Below, one piece after another: positions 49,700-58,682 of a DNA stretch of 64,000 nucleotides. This DNA is from Actinoplanes solisilvae (lineage in GTDB: Bacteria; Actinomycetota; Actinomycetes; Mycobacteriales; Micromonosporaceae): positions 1 through 64,000 of the forward strand of contig NZ_RJAC01000017.1 in NCBI RefSeq assembly GCF_003999975.1, written 5' to 3'. Every line of letters starts with the position of its first letter. Positions within the stretch are counted from its first letter, which is position 1. The notes under the pieces are model-generated. The model searched no databases. It was not told the origin of the DNA and was given only the letters and a program-made list of their open reading frames with translations. The position numbers and the translations under genes are program-made.

Positions 49700-52282
49700 T
49701 CATACCCGGGCGTTCATGATCAGCGAGGCGGGGTCGCGCAGGACCATCTCCATCGCCGTCGTGATCAGTTCGGGGTCGAAGGTCGAGGCGTGGAATGTCG
49801 CCTCCAGGTGGAGCACGCCGTTCATCTCGCTGGTTGTCAGCGTGACGCCTTCGGGGCTGTTCAGCGTGGGCACGCTCAGGTTGACCCGCCATTCGGGGCC
49901 GACCGACCATGGCAGGTCGCCCAGCAGGTCGTGCCGTCCCTGGTTGCTGAAGGTCAGCCGGGGGCGTGGCGGAACGGCGAGCTCGGCCGGGTACGGGTCG
50001 GGCATGCCGGGCGCCCCGTCCAGGGCGATCTTGCCTTCGCGCAGCATCATCATCGTGAGGATGCGGCCGGTGGCCAGCTCGTTCTTGATCGTGGTGTTGA
50101 TCGACGCGGGGTCCATCATGTTCGGCGGGGACAGGTAGGGGCCCATGCAGAAGTTGCTGTCGATGCGCGTGTTCTTGTCGAGGAAGCGCCGGCCGTCGGC
50201 CAGGAACGTCGCGCCGCCCGTGTCGGGCTTGAGGCCCAGGTGGTCAAGCGCGGTGGTGAAGGCCGCGAACGTGATCGCCGAGGTGGTGACGCCGGGCGAG
50301 TGTTCGTCGCGCCACTCGCGCATCAGCTTCAGCGTGGCGGCCGAGCGCGCGGTGCGTACCGTCAGGTCGGGTTGCCATTTGCGCATGCGGGTCTCTTCGG
50401 GGGCCGGCGGGCGGGCGAAGCTGATGCCCTCCTTCCAGCGGGCCGGCTTGGTGCCGAACTGCTTCCACCACGCCTTGGGCAGCGCCAGGCGGTTGCGTTC
50501 GAGCGGCGGGATCACCGCGGCCCGGTCCTCGCTGGCGGCGGTCACGATCTCGTGCAGCAGCGCGTTCACCGGGCCGGCGTCGCCGTAGGCGTGCGACACC
50601 TTCATCGCCACGTAGCCGGCGCCGACGAGGATGCGGATCGGGTGCACCCCGCGCGGCTCGGACTGCAGCTTGCGGGTCATGCCGTCCATGTCGAGCGACC
50701 AGTCGCCGGAGTCCTGCACGGCCCGCTCGACGAACAGCGAGAACTCGGCCGGGCTGAGGTGCTGCCAGCGGGCCCCGAGGCGGTCGAGCTTCGATACGGC
50801 CCGGTGCTTCGGGTCGGCCGCGTGCAAACCGATCAGAGCCCGGCGTACGCCGTCCACGCTGACGCCGTGCAGGGGCCCGACGGTGCGGATGTATTCGAGC
50901 GGCAGCCACGCCCGCTCGTGCAGGGTCATGGAGGTGGTGTTCACGCCGTCCCCCCGACGGTCGTTGCCCGCGAAGACCACGCGCAGCACGGTCGGCGCGA
51001 CCAGCACGGTCTCGATGGCCATCACGATCGCGACCCACATGACCAGGTCGGTGAGGCCGCCGGTGCTGCCGCCGTACCAGGCCGCGCCCAGTTCGGCGGC
51101 GCCGGCGAACAGCGAGAAGATGCCCGCGCCGCGCACCCGGCCCTGCACCCGCGAGATCGCCATGAAGAAGTGCAGGAAGACGAACGGCACGTACGTCAGG
51201 GCGAGGATGCGCAGTGCGTCGCCCGCAGTCTGCGCGTACTGCGCGCCGAACAGCGACATGATCGGGTTGGCCAGGAACGAGATCGCCAGCGAGAGCGGCA
51301 GGCCGGCGAGGCAGATCAGCAGGCCGACCCGCACCTTGGAGCGCAGGGCACGCTGGTCGCCGCTGGCCACCGCGAAGAGGGTGAGCGCCACGTTGCCGGG
51401 CACCATCGCGAGGAACGACAGCACCATGAAGGCGGTGTAGAACGACGCGTTGGCCTCGGCCGACAGCACCGCGGTGACGACCAGCGGCAGCGCGGCGCGC
51501 GGCAGGTAGGTCGCCATGTTCAGCAGGTTGTGGTCGAAGGTCGCCTTGCCGCGGCCGCGCAGCAGGCCGAGCCGGGGACGCACCGAGTCGATGATGCGGC
51601 GCTTGCGCAGCGCCAGGGCGAGGATCGCGGTCGACGTGACGATGCCGGCGACCCAGGTGAGCAGCAGGTCGTTGCCGGTCAGGGTGAGCGGTGTGAGGGC
51701 GAGGCCGCCCAGCAGCGCCAGCTTGATCACCGAGAACCAGGCGTTGCGCATGAGTTGCAGCGGGCCCTTGAGCAGACCGACCAGGGCTTCGTCGAGCACC
51801 AGCACGATCGCGTTGAGCGCGATGCCGACGACGAGCAGCACTGTGCCGAACGAGCCGCCGAGCGCTTCCCGCAGGCCGGGAATCCACGTGCTGGCCACTA
51901 CGACGTAGCCGATGCCGCCGACCGTGGCGGCGCTGCCTGACACGAGCAGGCACGTCGTGATCAGTTCCCATTTCGGGCCGCGCAGCCGGGACAGGTCGGA
52001 GATCAGCATGGTGCCCATGCCGAACATGCCGATGGTGCCGATCAGCGTCATCGCGGACACGGCGGCGGATGCCTGGCCGACCGCCTCGGGCGACGCCGAG
52101 CGGGCGGCCACCCACCAGTAGGCGAAGCCGAACAGCGACGTGATCGCGGTGGTGGCGATCAGGGAGCCGGCGTTCAGGAAGAGATCGACGTGTTCCTTCA
52201 GCGCGGTCAGCAGGCCGCTACGGCGTTTGGCCGGCCGTACCGGCGGCGTCTCTTTCGGCGCAACGACCTCGGTCGTGGTCAC
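49700..52282 (-). CDS. Wzx/MATE-like flippase fused to a condensation-type acyltransferase domain
   Basis: 860 residues from a GTG with GGGGAGG. Residues ~30-440 hold about 12-14 helices of the polysaccharide flippase (MOP) superfamily, starting LNAGSLIATTAITSLFGFAY. Residues ~455-860 are soluble: LHERAWLPLEYIRTVGPLHG, H564-x3-D568 in SHAYGDAGPVNAL, and later FSNQGRHDLLGDLPW and MMMLREGKIALDG. H-x3-D-(x)-G matches the active-site motif of CoA-dependent acyltransferases and NRPS condensation domains. A flippase that also acylates, or is tied to acylation of, its lipid-linked cargo would be new to me. Both halves are in one frame with no stop. Confidence 0.8.
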   Translation of the reverse strand: MTTTEVVAPKETPPVRPAKRRSGLLTALKEHVDLFLNAGSLIATTAITSLFGFAYWWVAARSASPEAVGQASAAVSAMTLIGTIGMFGMGTMLISDLSRLRGPKWELITTCLLVSGSAATVGGIGYVVVASTWIPGLREALGGSFGTVLLVVGIALNAIVLVLDEALVGLLKGPLQLMRNAWFSVIKLALLGGLALTPLTLTGNDLLLTWVAGIVTSTAILALALRKRRIIDSVRPRLGLLRGRGKATFDHNLLNMATYLPRAALPLVVTAVLSAEANASFYTAFMVLSFLAMVPGNVALTLFAVASGDQRALRSKVRVGLLICLAGLPLSLAISFLANPIMSLFGAQYAQTAGDALRILALTYVPFVFLHFFMAISRVQGRVRGAGIFSLFAGAAELGAAWYGGSTGGLTDLVMWVAIVMAIETVLVAPTVLRVVFAGNDRRGDGVNTTSMTLHERAWLPLEYIRTVGPLHGVSVDGVRRALIGLHAADPKHRAVSKLDRLGARWQHLSPAEFSLFVERAVQDSGDWSLDMDGMTRKLQSEPRGVHPIRILVGAGYVAMKVSHAYGDAGPVNALLHEIVTAASEDRAAVIPPLERNRLALPKAWWKQFGTKPARWKEGISFARPPAPEETRMRKWQPDLTVRTARSAATLKLMREWRDEHSPGVTTSAITFAAFTTALDHLGLKPDTGGATFLADGRRFLDKNTRIDSNFCMGPYLSPPNMMDPASINTTIKNELATGRILTMMMLREGKIALDGAPGMPDPYPAELAVPPRPRLTFSNQGRHDLLGDLPWSVGPEWRVNLSVPTLNSPEGVTLTTSEMNGVLHLEATFHASTFDPELITTAMEMVLRDPASLIMNARV

Positions 52283-52419
52283 ACAGCCTCCCCAGGGAAC
52301 ACCCGAAACGGTATTTACTCCCCGGTTTCGGCGGCTACGGGAGAGCGGCCTGACCTGCGCATACTGTCCGGAAAGGAGTGGTCACCGTTCGGTGGATCTT
52401 TGGGACGCGTGAGGTCACA

Positions 52420-53484
52420 TCAGAGCCATCCGGCCCGTTTGAAACGCCAGTAAAGGCCGGCGCAGACGAGAACGACGACCGCGATCGTCGCCGAGAATCC
52501 GTAGCGCGAGTCGATTCCGGGCATGTTCGCGAAGTTCATCCCGTAGATTCCGGCTCCGACCGTCGGGACGGCGGCGATGGCGGCCCACGAGGCGATCATG
52601 CGCATGTCGTTGTTCTGTTCGAGCGTCACCTGGGTGAGCCGGGCCTGCAGGATCGAGTTGAGCAGGTCGTCGAAGCCGGCCACGCGGTCGACCGCGCGGG
52701 CCAGTGTCCCGCGTACGTCGACCAGGTAGGGCCGCAGCGCGGGCGGAACCACCGGCAGGTCGAGCAGCCGGGCCAGCGGCTCCTGCAGCGGCAGCACGGC
52801 CCGCTTCAACTCGACCAGTTCGAGCTTCAGCTGATAGAAGTGCGCGACCTCGGCCGAGCGGCGGCCGGTCGCGAAGGTCTCCTCCTCGAGCCGCTCCAGG
52901 TCACGCTCGACGCTCGCCGAGACGCCCAGGTAGTCGTCGACCATCCGGTTGGCCACCGCGTACGCCACCGCCCACGGACCCGCCCGCAGCAGGTCGGGCC
53001 GCTTCTCGACCTCCTGCCGTACCGGCCACAGCGCCCCCGCCGCCCCGTGCCGCACGGAGATGACGAACCACGACCCGATTAGCAGCGTGACGTCGCCGGT
53101 GTCGACGACCTCGCTGGTCGCGGTCAGCTCGTCGTGCTCGACGTAGCGGGCGGTGCGCAGCACGACCCGGGTCACGTCGCCGATCGTCTCGACCACCGGC
53201 CGGTGGCCGCCCTCGACCGTCTGCTCGACGACCAGCTCGTGCAGCCCGAACGTCTCGGCCACGGCCCGCATGGTCGCGAGGTCGGGCTCGTGCAGCCCGA
53301 GCCACAGAAACTCGCCCCGGCGCTGGCGGGCCGAGGCGTAGTGGAGGGAACCGGGCCGGCGCCGTCCGGCGTGATAGACGGCGCAGTCGACGACGGCATC
53401 GGGATTGCGGCGAGGCTGCCGGTCGTCGCCGGCCGAGGGACGCGGAGCGAGGCCCTCGACCAGCCGACCCAGAATTCTGAGCAT
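52420..53484 (-). CDS. CorA-like Mg2+/divalent cation transporter
   Basis: 354 residues from the ATG at 53484. Long cytoplasmic N-domain (~270), including the ADAVVDCAVYHAGRR opening and helical coiled arms, then two C-terminal helices with the signature YGMNF between them, the CorA pore motif. Last in an operon with an ABC exporter (13 bp after the permease). Confidence 0.9.
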   Translation of the reverse strand: MLRILGRLVEGLAPRPSAGDDRQPRRNPDAVVDCAVYHAGRRRPGSLHYASARQRRGEFLWLGLHEPDLATMRAVAETFGLHELVVEQTVEGGHRPVVETIGDVTRVVLRTARYVEHDELTATSEVVDTGDVTLLIGSWFVISVRHGAAGALWPVRQEVEKRPDLLRAGPWAVAYAVANRMVDDYLGVSASVERDLERLEEETFATGRRSAEVAHFYQLKLELVELKRAVLPLQEPLARLLDLPVVPPALRPYLVDVRGTLARAVDRVAGFDDLLNSILQARLTQVTLEQNNDMRMIASWAAIAAVPTVGAGIYGMNFANMPGIDSRYGFSATIAVVVLVCAGLYWRFKRAGWL

Positions 53485-53497
53485 TCGCTGAAGGTAC

Positions 53498-54241
53498 TCA
53501 GTCCGATCGACGCATGGCGCGCACGCCGACCCCCAGCCCGAGCGCGGCGACGACCGCCGCGGCGAGCAGCCCGCCCAATGTGGCCGACGACCAGATGTCG
53601 CCGTTGAAGAGCGCCCGCTCGGCATCGACCACATAGCTGAGCGGGTTGGCCTTCGCCAGCGCCCGCAACCAGCCCGGCCCGTTGTCGATCGGCAGCAGCA
53701 CGCCGGCCAGCAGCAGCAGCGGGAAGATCAGCGTCTGCTGCACGGTCCAGAACAGCCACTCCTGATTCTTCGAGGCCAGAGCCAGCGTGTACGACAGAGC
53801 GCCGAGCCCGATGCAGAAGGCGGCCAGGATGATCAGCCCCAGCAGCGCGCCCATCAGGTTGAACCGGAACCCGAACGGCAGGCAGACGGTCACGATCAGG
53901 GCGGCCTGGGCGAACATCGGGACGATCTCCTTGAGCGCCCGCCCGATCAGCAGGGCCGGCCGGCGCAGCGGGGTGACCAGCATGCGTTCGTGCGAGCCGG
54001 TCTGGATCTCGAAGAGCAGGTTCGACCCGGTCATCGACGACGCGAACAGGCAGGACATGACGATGATGCCGGGCACGAACCACTGCAGCGCGGTGCCGTC
54101 GTCGTCGGGCAGCAGGGGAGTGAACAGCGCCAGGAAGACCAGCGGCTGCACCATCGAGAAGATGATCGTGAACGGGTCGCGCAGGGTCGGCCGCAGCTCG
54201 CGGCTGAAGACCGTGCGGGTGTCGGTGATCAGCGTGGTCAT
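53498..54241 (-). CDS. ABC-2 type exporter permease (DrrB-like)
   Basis: 247 residues with six helices and the ABC-2 pattern: RELRPTLRDPFTIIFSMVQP, MTGSNLLFEIQTGSHERMLVTPLRRPAL and the C-terminal LLPIDNGPGWLRALAKANPL before the last helix. It starts 3 bp after the ATPase stop, so they form one exporter. Substrate unknown. Confidence 0.92.
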   Translation of the reverse strand: MTTLITDTRTVFSRELRPTLRDPFTIIFSMVQPLVFLALFTPLLPDDDGTALQWFVPGIIVMSCLFASSMTGSNLLFEIQTGSHERMLVTPLRRPALLIGRALKEIVPMFAQAALIVTVCLPFGFRFNLMGALLGLIILAAFCIGLGALSYTLALASKNQEWLFWTVQQTLIFPLLLLAGVLLPIDNGPGWLRALAKANPLSYVVDAERALFNGDIWSSATLGGLLAAAVVAALGLGVGVRAMRRSD

Positions 54242-54244
54242 GGC

Positions 54245-55201
54245 TCAGACCTCCACGAGCTCGGGGGTGCGGGTGGCCTCGGCGCCGCCCTCGCGCAGGC
54301 TGCGGCCGGTCAGTTTCAGGAAGACGTCGTCGAGGGTCGGGCGCCGCACCTCGACCTCGGCGGCGGGGTGGCCGGCCGCTTTCAGGTCATCGAGAATTCC
54401 CGGTACGCGCCGGGGCGCGCCGTCGGTGGTGATGTGGAGCTGACGTCCCTGCCGGGGCGCGTCGAGCGTCGCGGCGGCGCCGGCCGCGTCCGACTCGGTG
54501 TCGAAACCGAGGATGATGCGGTCGCCGACGTGCTCGGCCTTGAGCCGCGCCGGGCTGTCGTCGGCGATGATCCGGCCGTGGTCGATCACGATCACCCGCT
54601 CGGCCATCGAGTCGGCCTCGTCCAGGTAGTGCGTGGTCAGCACGATCGTCGTCTCGTGCCGGGCCCGCAGCGCGAGGATGTGCTCCTGAAGATTCGCCCG
54701 GTTCTGCGGGTCGAGCCCGGTCGACGGCTCGTCGAGGAAGAGCAGCGACGGCGCGTGGATGAGCCCCATCGCGATGTCGAGCCGGCGGCGCTGCCCACCG
54801 GAGAGGCTGGAGACGCGGCGGTCGGCCACCTCGGCCAGCCCGAGCGAGTCGATCAGCTCGGCCGCCCGGGTACGGGAGTCGCGCACGCTCATTCCGTACG
54901 CCCGTCCCTGGCTGATCAGTTCGTCGCGGCCCCGCTGACTGTGCCCGGCGCCGTTGCCCTGACCGATGTAGCCGATGCGCAGGCGCACGTCCCGCTGGCG
55001 GCGCACCACGTCGAAGCCGGCCACCGTCGCCTGACCGCTGGTGGGCGGGATCAGCGTGGTGAGCATGCGCAGCGTGGTCGACTTGCCAGCGCCGTTCGGG
55101 CCGAGCAGCGCGACCAGTTCGCCGGGCGCGACGGTGAGATCGATGCCGTCGACGGCACGGACGTCCTTGAAGTGCTTGGCCAACCCTCGTGTCTCAATCA
55201 T
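54245..55201 (-). CDS. ABC exporter ATPase (DrrA-like)
   Basis: 318 residues from the ATG at 55201 (MIETRGLAKHF); an upstream extension to 55231 is less likely. Walker A GPNGAGKST, Q-loop YIGQGNGA, signature LSGGQRRRLDIAM, Walker B LLFLDEPSTGLD, H-loop TTHYLDEAD, and the DrrA-type C-terminal domain. Efflux of a drug or lipid by the pair is likely. Divergent WYL regulator 62 bp away is its probable controller. Confidence 0.93.
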   Translation of the reverse strand: MIETRGLAKHFKDVRAVDGIDLTVAPGELVALLGPNGAGKSTTLRMLTTLIPPTSGQATVAGFDVVRRQRDVRLRIGYIGQGNGAGHSQRGRDELISQGRAYGMSVRDSRTRAAELIDSLGLAEVADRRVSSLSGGQRRRLDIAMGLIHAPSLLFLDEPSTGLDPQNRANLQEHILALRARHETTIVLTTHYLDEADSMAERVIVIDHGRIIADDSPARLKAEHVGDRIILGFDTESDAAGAAATLDAPRQGRQLHITTDGAPRRVPGILDDLKAAGHPAAEVEVRRPTLDDVFLKLTGRSLREGGAEATRTPELVEV

Positions 55202-55263
55202 GAGTACGACGTTAGGCTGCCTTGCGGACACTTTCTGACCTCAATGCGGCGGAGTCTGGGTTC

Positions 55264-56247
55264 ATGGCGAATACGAGTGCACGCATGCTGCGACTCCTGT
55301 CGTTGCTGCAGACCCACCGCTACTGGCCCGGCGGCGAGCTGGCCGGCCGCCTCGAGGTCAGCCCCCGCACGCTGCGGCGCGACGTCGACCGGCTGCGCGA
55401 TCTGGGCTACCCGGTCGACGCCAGCCGGGGCGTGGCCGGGGGCTATCAACTGCAGGCGGGGGCGGCGGTGCCACCGCTGCTGCTCGACGACGACGAGGCC
55501 GTGGCGATCGCGGTCGGGCTACGAACGTCGGTGGCGGCCGGTTTCGAAGAGACTTCCGTACGGGCATTGGCGAAGGTCATCCAGCTGCTGCCGCCCCGGT
55601 TGCGGCGCCGCATAGACGCCTTGCGCGAGGTCACGGCGCCGGGCGTGCTGGGTGGAGGGCCCACGCTCGACCCGACGGTGCTGACCACGCTGGCGATGGC
55701 GTGCCGGGGCGAGGAAAGGCTGCGGTTCTCCTATACGCCGCGCGAAGGGGACGCTTCCGAACGGCACGTGGAGCCTCATCGGCTGGTGCCCCTCGGGCGA
55801 CGCTGGTACCTGGTGGCCTGGGACCTCGAACGGGGCGACTGGCGCAGTTTCCGGGTCGACCGGCTGAACGCCCCGGTGCTGACCGGCGCCCGCTTCCGGC
55901 CGCGCGAGATTCCCGGCGGCGACGCGGCGGCCTGGCTGCGCTCGCGGATGTCCCAGATTCCGGCCCGGTACGACGTGAACGTGCGGCTGGAGACACGGGC
56001 CGAACGGGTGCGGGCGTTGATCGGCCACTATGGAACCGTGGACGAGCTGGGCAAGGGCTCGTGCCGCCTGCGGATGAACACCGACGACCTGACCTGGCCG
56101 GTGATGGTGCTCGGCGTGCTGGCCGTGCCGTTCACCATCGAGTCACCGGCCGAACTGCGTGACCGCGTGCGCGACACGGCCGAGGCCTTGCTGCGGGGCG
56201 CGGCCATTGTGGACGGATCGACGCCCCCGTGGCGCCGATCCGCGTGA
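55264..56247 (+). CDS. WYL-domain transcriptional regulator (YafY-like)
   Basis: 327 residues from the ATG at 55264 (MANTSARMLRLLSLLQTHRY). N-terminal HTH_11 domain (ELAGRLEVSPRTLRRDVDRL) and then WYL domain with RLRFSYTPREGD, EPHRLVPLGRRWYLVAWDLE and RSFRVDRL. A WCX-like C-terminal end. These regulators bind small ligands; the divergent ABC exporter is the likely target. Confidence 0.92.
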   Translation: MANTSARMLRLLSLLQTHRYWPGGELAGRLEVSPRTLRRDVDRLRDLGYPVDASRGVAGGYQLQAGAAVPPLLLDDDEAVAIAVGLRTSVAAGFEETSVRALAKVIQLLPPRLRRRIDALREVTAPGVLGGGPTLDPTVLTTLAMACRGEERLRFSYTPREGDASERHVEPHRLVPLGRRWYLVAWDLERGDWRSFRVDRLNAPVLTGARFRPREIPGGDAAAWLRSRMSQIPARYDVNVRLETRAERVRALIGHYGTVDELGKGSCRLRMNTDDLTWPVMVLGVLAVPFTIESPAELRDRVRDTAEALLRGAAIVDGSTPPWRRSA

Positions 56248-56396
56248 ATGAAGCTATCGGGGGCCTGTGACAATTTCCGGGCTTACCTAAGCTTCAGCTT
56301 ATATAAGAATCGTCGTATGTCCGAGCGTGCTGAAGTTCACGCCGCGAACGGTGGCGGCGGGGCGAAAGTGTCGGTGGGTCCGGGCAGAATCAGGCC

Positions 56397-57227
56397 ATGA
56401 CGACGATCGGCGCGATCTTCCTGCCACAGAACCCGCCCGAGTCTCTGCGCGCGGTGGCCCGGGCCGCCGACCAGGCCGGGGTCGAAGAGCTCTGGCTGTG
56501 GGAAGACTGCTTCCTCAACGGCGGCCTCACCGCGGCCACCGCCGCCCTCGCGTGGACCGAGAATCTGCGCGTCGGCATCGGCATCATGCCCGTCCCGTTC
56601 CGCAACGTCGCCTCCCTGGCGATGGAGATCGCCACGCTCGGCCGCATGTTCGGCGAGCGCGCGCTCCCCGGCATCGGCCACGGCGTGCAGGACTGGATGG
56701 GTCAGGTCGGCGGCCGGGTCGCGTCCCCGCTGACGCTCCTGCGCGAATACGGCACCGCCCTGCGCGACCTGCTCCGCGGCGAAGAGGTCACGGTCGACGG
56801 GCGCTACGTCAAGCTCGACCACGTACGCCTCGACTGGCCGCCCGCGGTTCCGCCGGTGCTCTCGGTCGCGGCCGGCGGCCCCAAGACGATCGCCCTGGCC
56901 AACGAGGTGGGCGACGCCGTCGTCCTTTCCGGCGGCACGTCGCCCGACATGGTCGCCGAGGCAGCCAAGGTCATCACCGACGCCGAAATCGTCGTCTTCG
57001 TGCCCGCGCTGACCGGGCCCGACGCCGAGGCCCGGCTCGTCGCCGACGCCGAGAAGTTCAAGGTCGACTATCCGGGCCTGTTCGGCCGCCCCGACGACAT
57101 CGCCATCGGGGTGGCCGAGTTCGTGGCCGCCGGCGCGAGCAAGGTCATCCTTCAGCCCGTTCCGGGCGAGGACGCCGAGGCCTACGTTCGTTGGGTCGGC
57201 GAAGAGGTGCGACCGCTGATCAGGTGA
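56397..57227 (+). CDS. Luciferase-like (F420-dependent) oxidoreductase
   Basis: 276 residues, TIM barrel of the luciferase-like monooxygenase superfamily: IGAIFLPQNPPESLRAVARA, WEDCFLNGG, GIGIMPVPFRNV, FGERALPGIGHGVQDWMGQV, and LLREYGTALRDLL. In actinobacteria such proteins mostly use F420. Substrate unknown; single gene. Confidence 0.88.
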   Translation: MTTIGAIFLPQNPPESLRAVARAADQAGVEELWLWEDCFLNGGLTAATAALAWTENLRVGIGIMPVPFRNVASLAMEIATLGRMFGERALPGIGHGVQDWMGQVGGRVASPLTLLREYGTALRDLLRGEEVTVDGRYVKLDHVRLDWPPAVPPVLSVAAGGPKTIALANEVGDAVVLSGGTSPDMVAEAAKVITDAEIVVFVPALTGPDAEARLVADAEKFKVDYPGLFGRPDDIAIGVAEFVAAGASKVILQPVPGEDAEAYVRWVGEEVRPLIR

Positions 57228-57339
57228 AGGCCAGGGGCCGAGAGGTATGACCCAGGTCGCGAAGCCCGTTGCTCGCGCAACCGGTCCGCTAGCCTCGCGG
57301 ATGCCTCGAAATGATCAAGGTACGGAGGGGTTCGGCGTG

Positions 57340-58092
57340 ATGCGGTACGTGGCAATCGGGGACAGTTTCACCGAGGGGGTCGGCGACGATCAGCCCGACG
57401 GTTCCGTGCGGGGCTGGACCGATCTGCTGGCCGCCGGTCTGGCGGCCGGCGAGGGCACGACGGTGCAATACGCCAACCTCGCCATCCGCGGGCGGCTGCT
57501 CGAGCCGATCGTCACCGAGCAGCTCGACGCGGCGCTGGCTCTCTCGCCGCGGCCCACGCTGCTGACGCTCAACGGCGGCGGCAACGACATGATGCGCCCC
57601 GGCGGCGACATGCTGCGGCTGGCCGAGCTGACCGAGAAGGCGATCCAGCGCTGCATCGAGGCCGGCGTCCGCATGGTGCTGCTCAGCGGGGCCGACCCGT
57701 CCGAGCGGCTGCCGCTGGGCGGGGTCATGCGCCGCCGCGGCGAGCTGCTCACCCAGGCCGTGATCGAGCTGGTCGAGCGCTACGACATCACCTTCGTCGA
57801 CGTCTTCCACGACACCGAGATCCGCCGCCCCGGCTACTGGTCGGCCGACCGCCTGCACCTCAACGCGGCCGGCCACCGCCGCGTGGCCGGCCTGGTGCTC
57901 GAGAAGCTCGGCTACGAGACGGCCGCCCACGTGATCGATCCGGGGCCGAACGAGAGCCGGCGGGTGCTGGCCGAGGCCCGCTACTACCGCGAACACGTGC
58001 TGCCGTGGCTCAACCGCCGGGTCCGCGGCCGCTCCTCCGGCGACGACCGCACCGGCAAGTTCATCACCTGGACCGAGATCCAGCCGGCCTGA
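57340..58092 (+). CDS. SGNH/GDSL hydrolase (cytoplasmic)
   Basis: 250 residues from the ATG at 57340 (GGAGGGG 9 bp before). Block I AIGDSFTEGVGD, block III NGGGNDM, block V DRLHLNAAGH. No signal peptide, unlike the SGNH hydrolase at 8528. It is likely an intracellular esterase. Confidence 0.9.
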   Translation: MRYVAIGDSFTEGVGDDQPDGSVRGWTDLLAAGLAAGEGTTVQYANLAIRGRLLEPIVTEQLDAALALSPRPTLLTLNGGGNDMMRPGGDMLRLAELTEKAIQRCIEAGVRMVLLSGADPSERLPLGGVMRRRGELLTQAVIELVERYDITFVDVFHDTEIRRPGYWSADRLHLNAAGHRRVAGLVLEKLGYETAAHVIDPGPNESRRVLAEARYYREHVLPWLNRRVRGRSSGDDRTGKFITWTEIQPA

Positions 58093-58135
58093 TCCCGGGC
58101 CGCCGTGCCGGGGCGAGCAGTCCGGTCGCGGACGA

Positions 58136-58669
58136 TCAGGGGAGTGGGCGGCGGCGGATGTAGTCGTCGTGCCATTCCTCGCCGACCAGGAAGCGCTTGA
58201 CGCCGACGACCTCGAAGCCGTGCTTCTCGTAGAAGCGGCCGGCCCGTACGTTCTGCTGGTTGACGCCGAGCCAGCAGAAGCCGGCCCCGGTTCCGGCCGC
58301 CGCGGCGAGGGTGGCGGCCATCAGGGCCGAGGCCGCGCCGGAGCCGTGCCGGTCGAGCGAGAGGTAGAACTTGCTCAGCTCGACGCTGACCTTCTCGTCC
58401 ACGACGGCGGCCACGTCCGGGTCCTTGATCGGGCCGCCGACCAGCATCGAATAGCCGACCGGCACGGCGTCGTCGTAGGCGAGCAGCAGGAGCCGCTCAG
58501 GGTCGGCCAGGTAGCCGCGGAAGCTCGCCTCGGACAGGTGGGTCGCGATGAAGGCGTCGATGTCGGCCTGCTGGGTTCCGGGTGGGCAGGCCAGGCCGAA
58601 CGTGCGGGCGGCCAGGTCGTGCAGCAGTTCGGTGTCGGCGTCTTCGGCACGACGGGTCGTGATCGACAT
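58136..58669 (-). CDS. GNAT-family N-acetyltransferase
   Basis: 177 residues from the ATG at 58669 (MSITTRRAEDADTELLHDLA). GNAT motif A SKFYLSLDRHGSGAASALM and motif B WLGVNQQNVRAGRFYEKHGF. It is divergent from the hexosaminidase gene with only ~13 bp between starts, so promoters must overlap the coding starts. Confidence 0.9.
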   Translation of the reverse strand: MSITTRRAEDADTELLHDLAARTFGLACPPGTQQADIDAFIATHLSEASFRGYLADPERLLLLAYDDAVPVGYSMLVGGPIKDPDVAAVVDEKVSVELSKFYLSLDRHGSGAASALMAATLAAAAGTGAGFCWLGVNQQNVRAGRFYEKHGFEVVGVKRFLVGEEWHDDYIRRRPLP

Positions 58670-58682
58670 GGAAAGACAGTTT

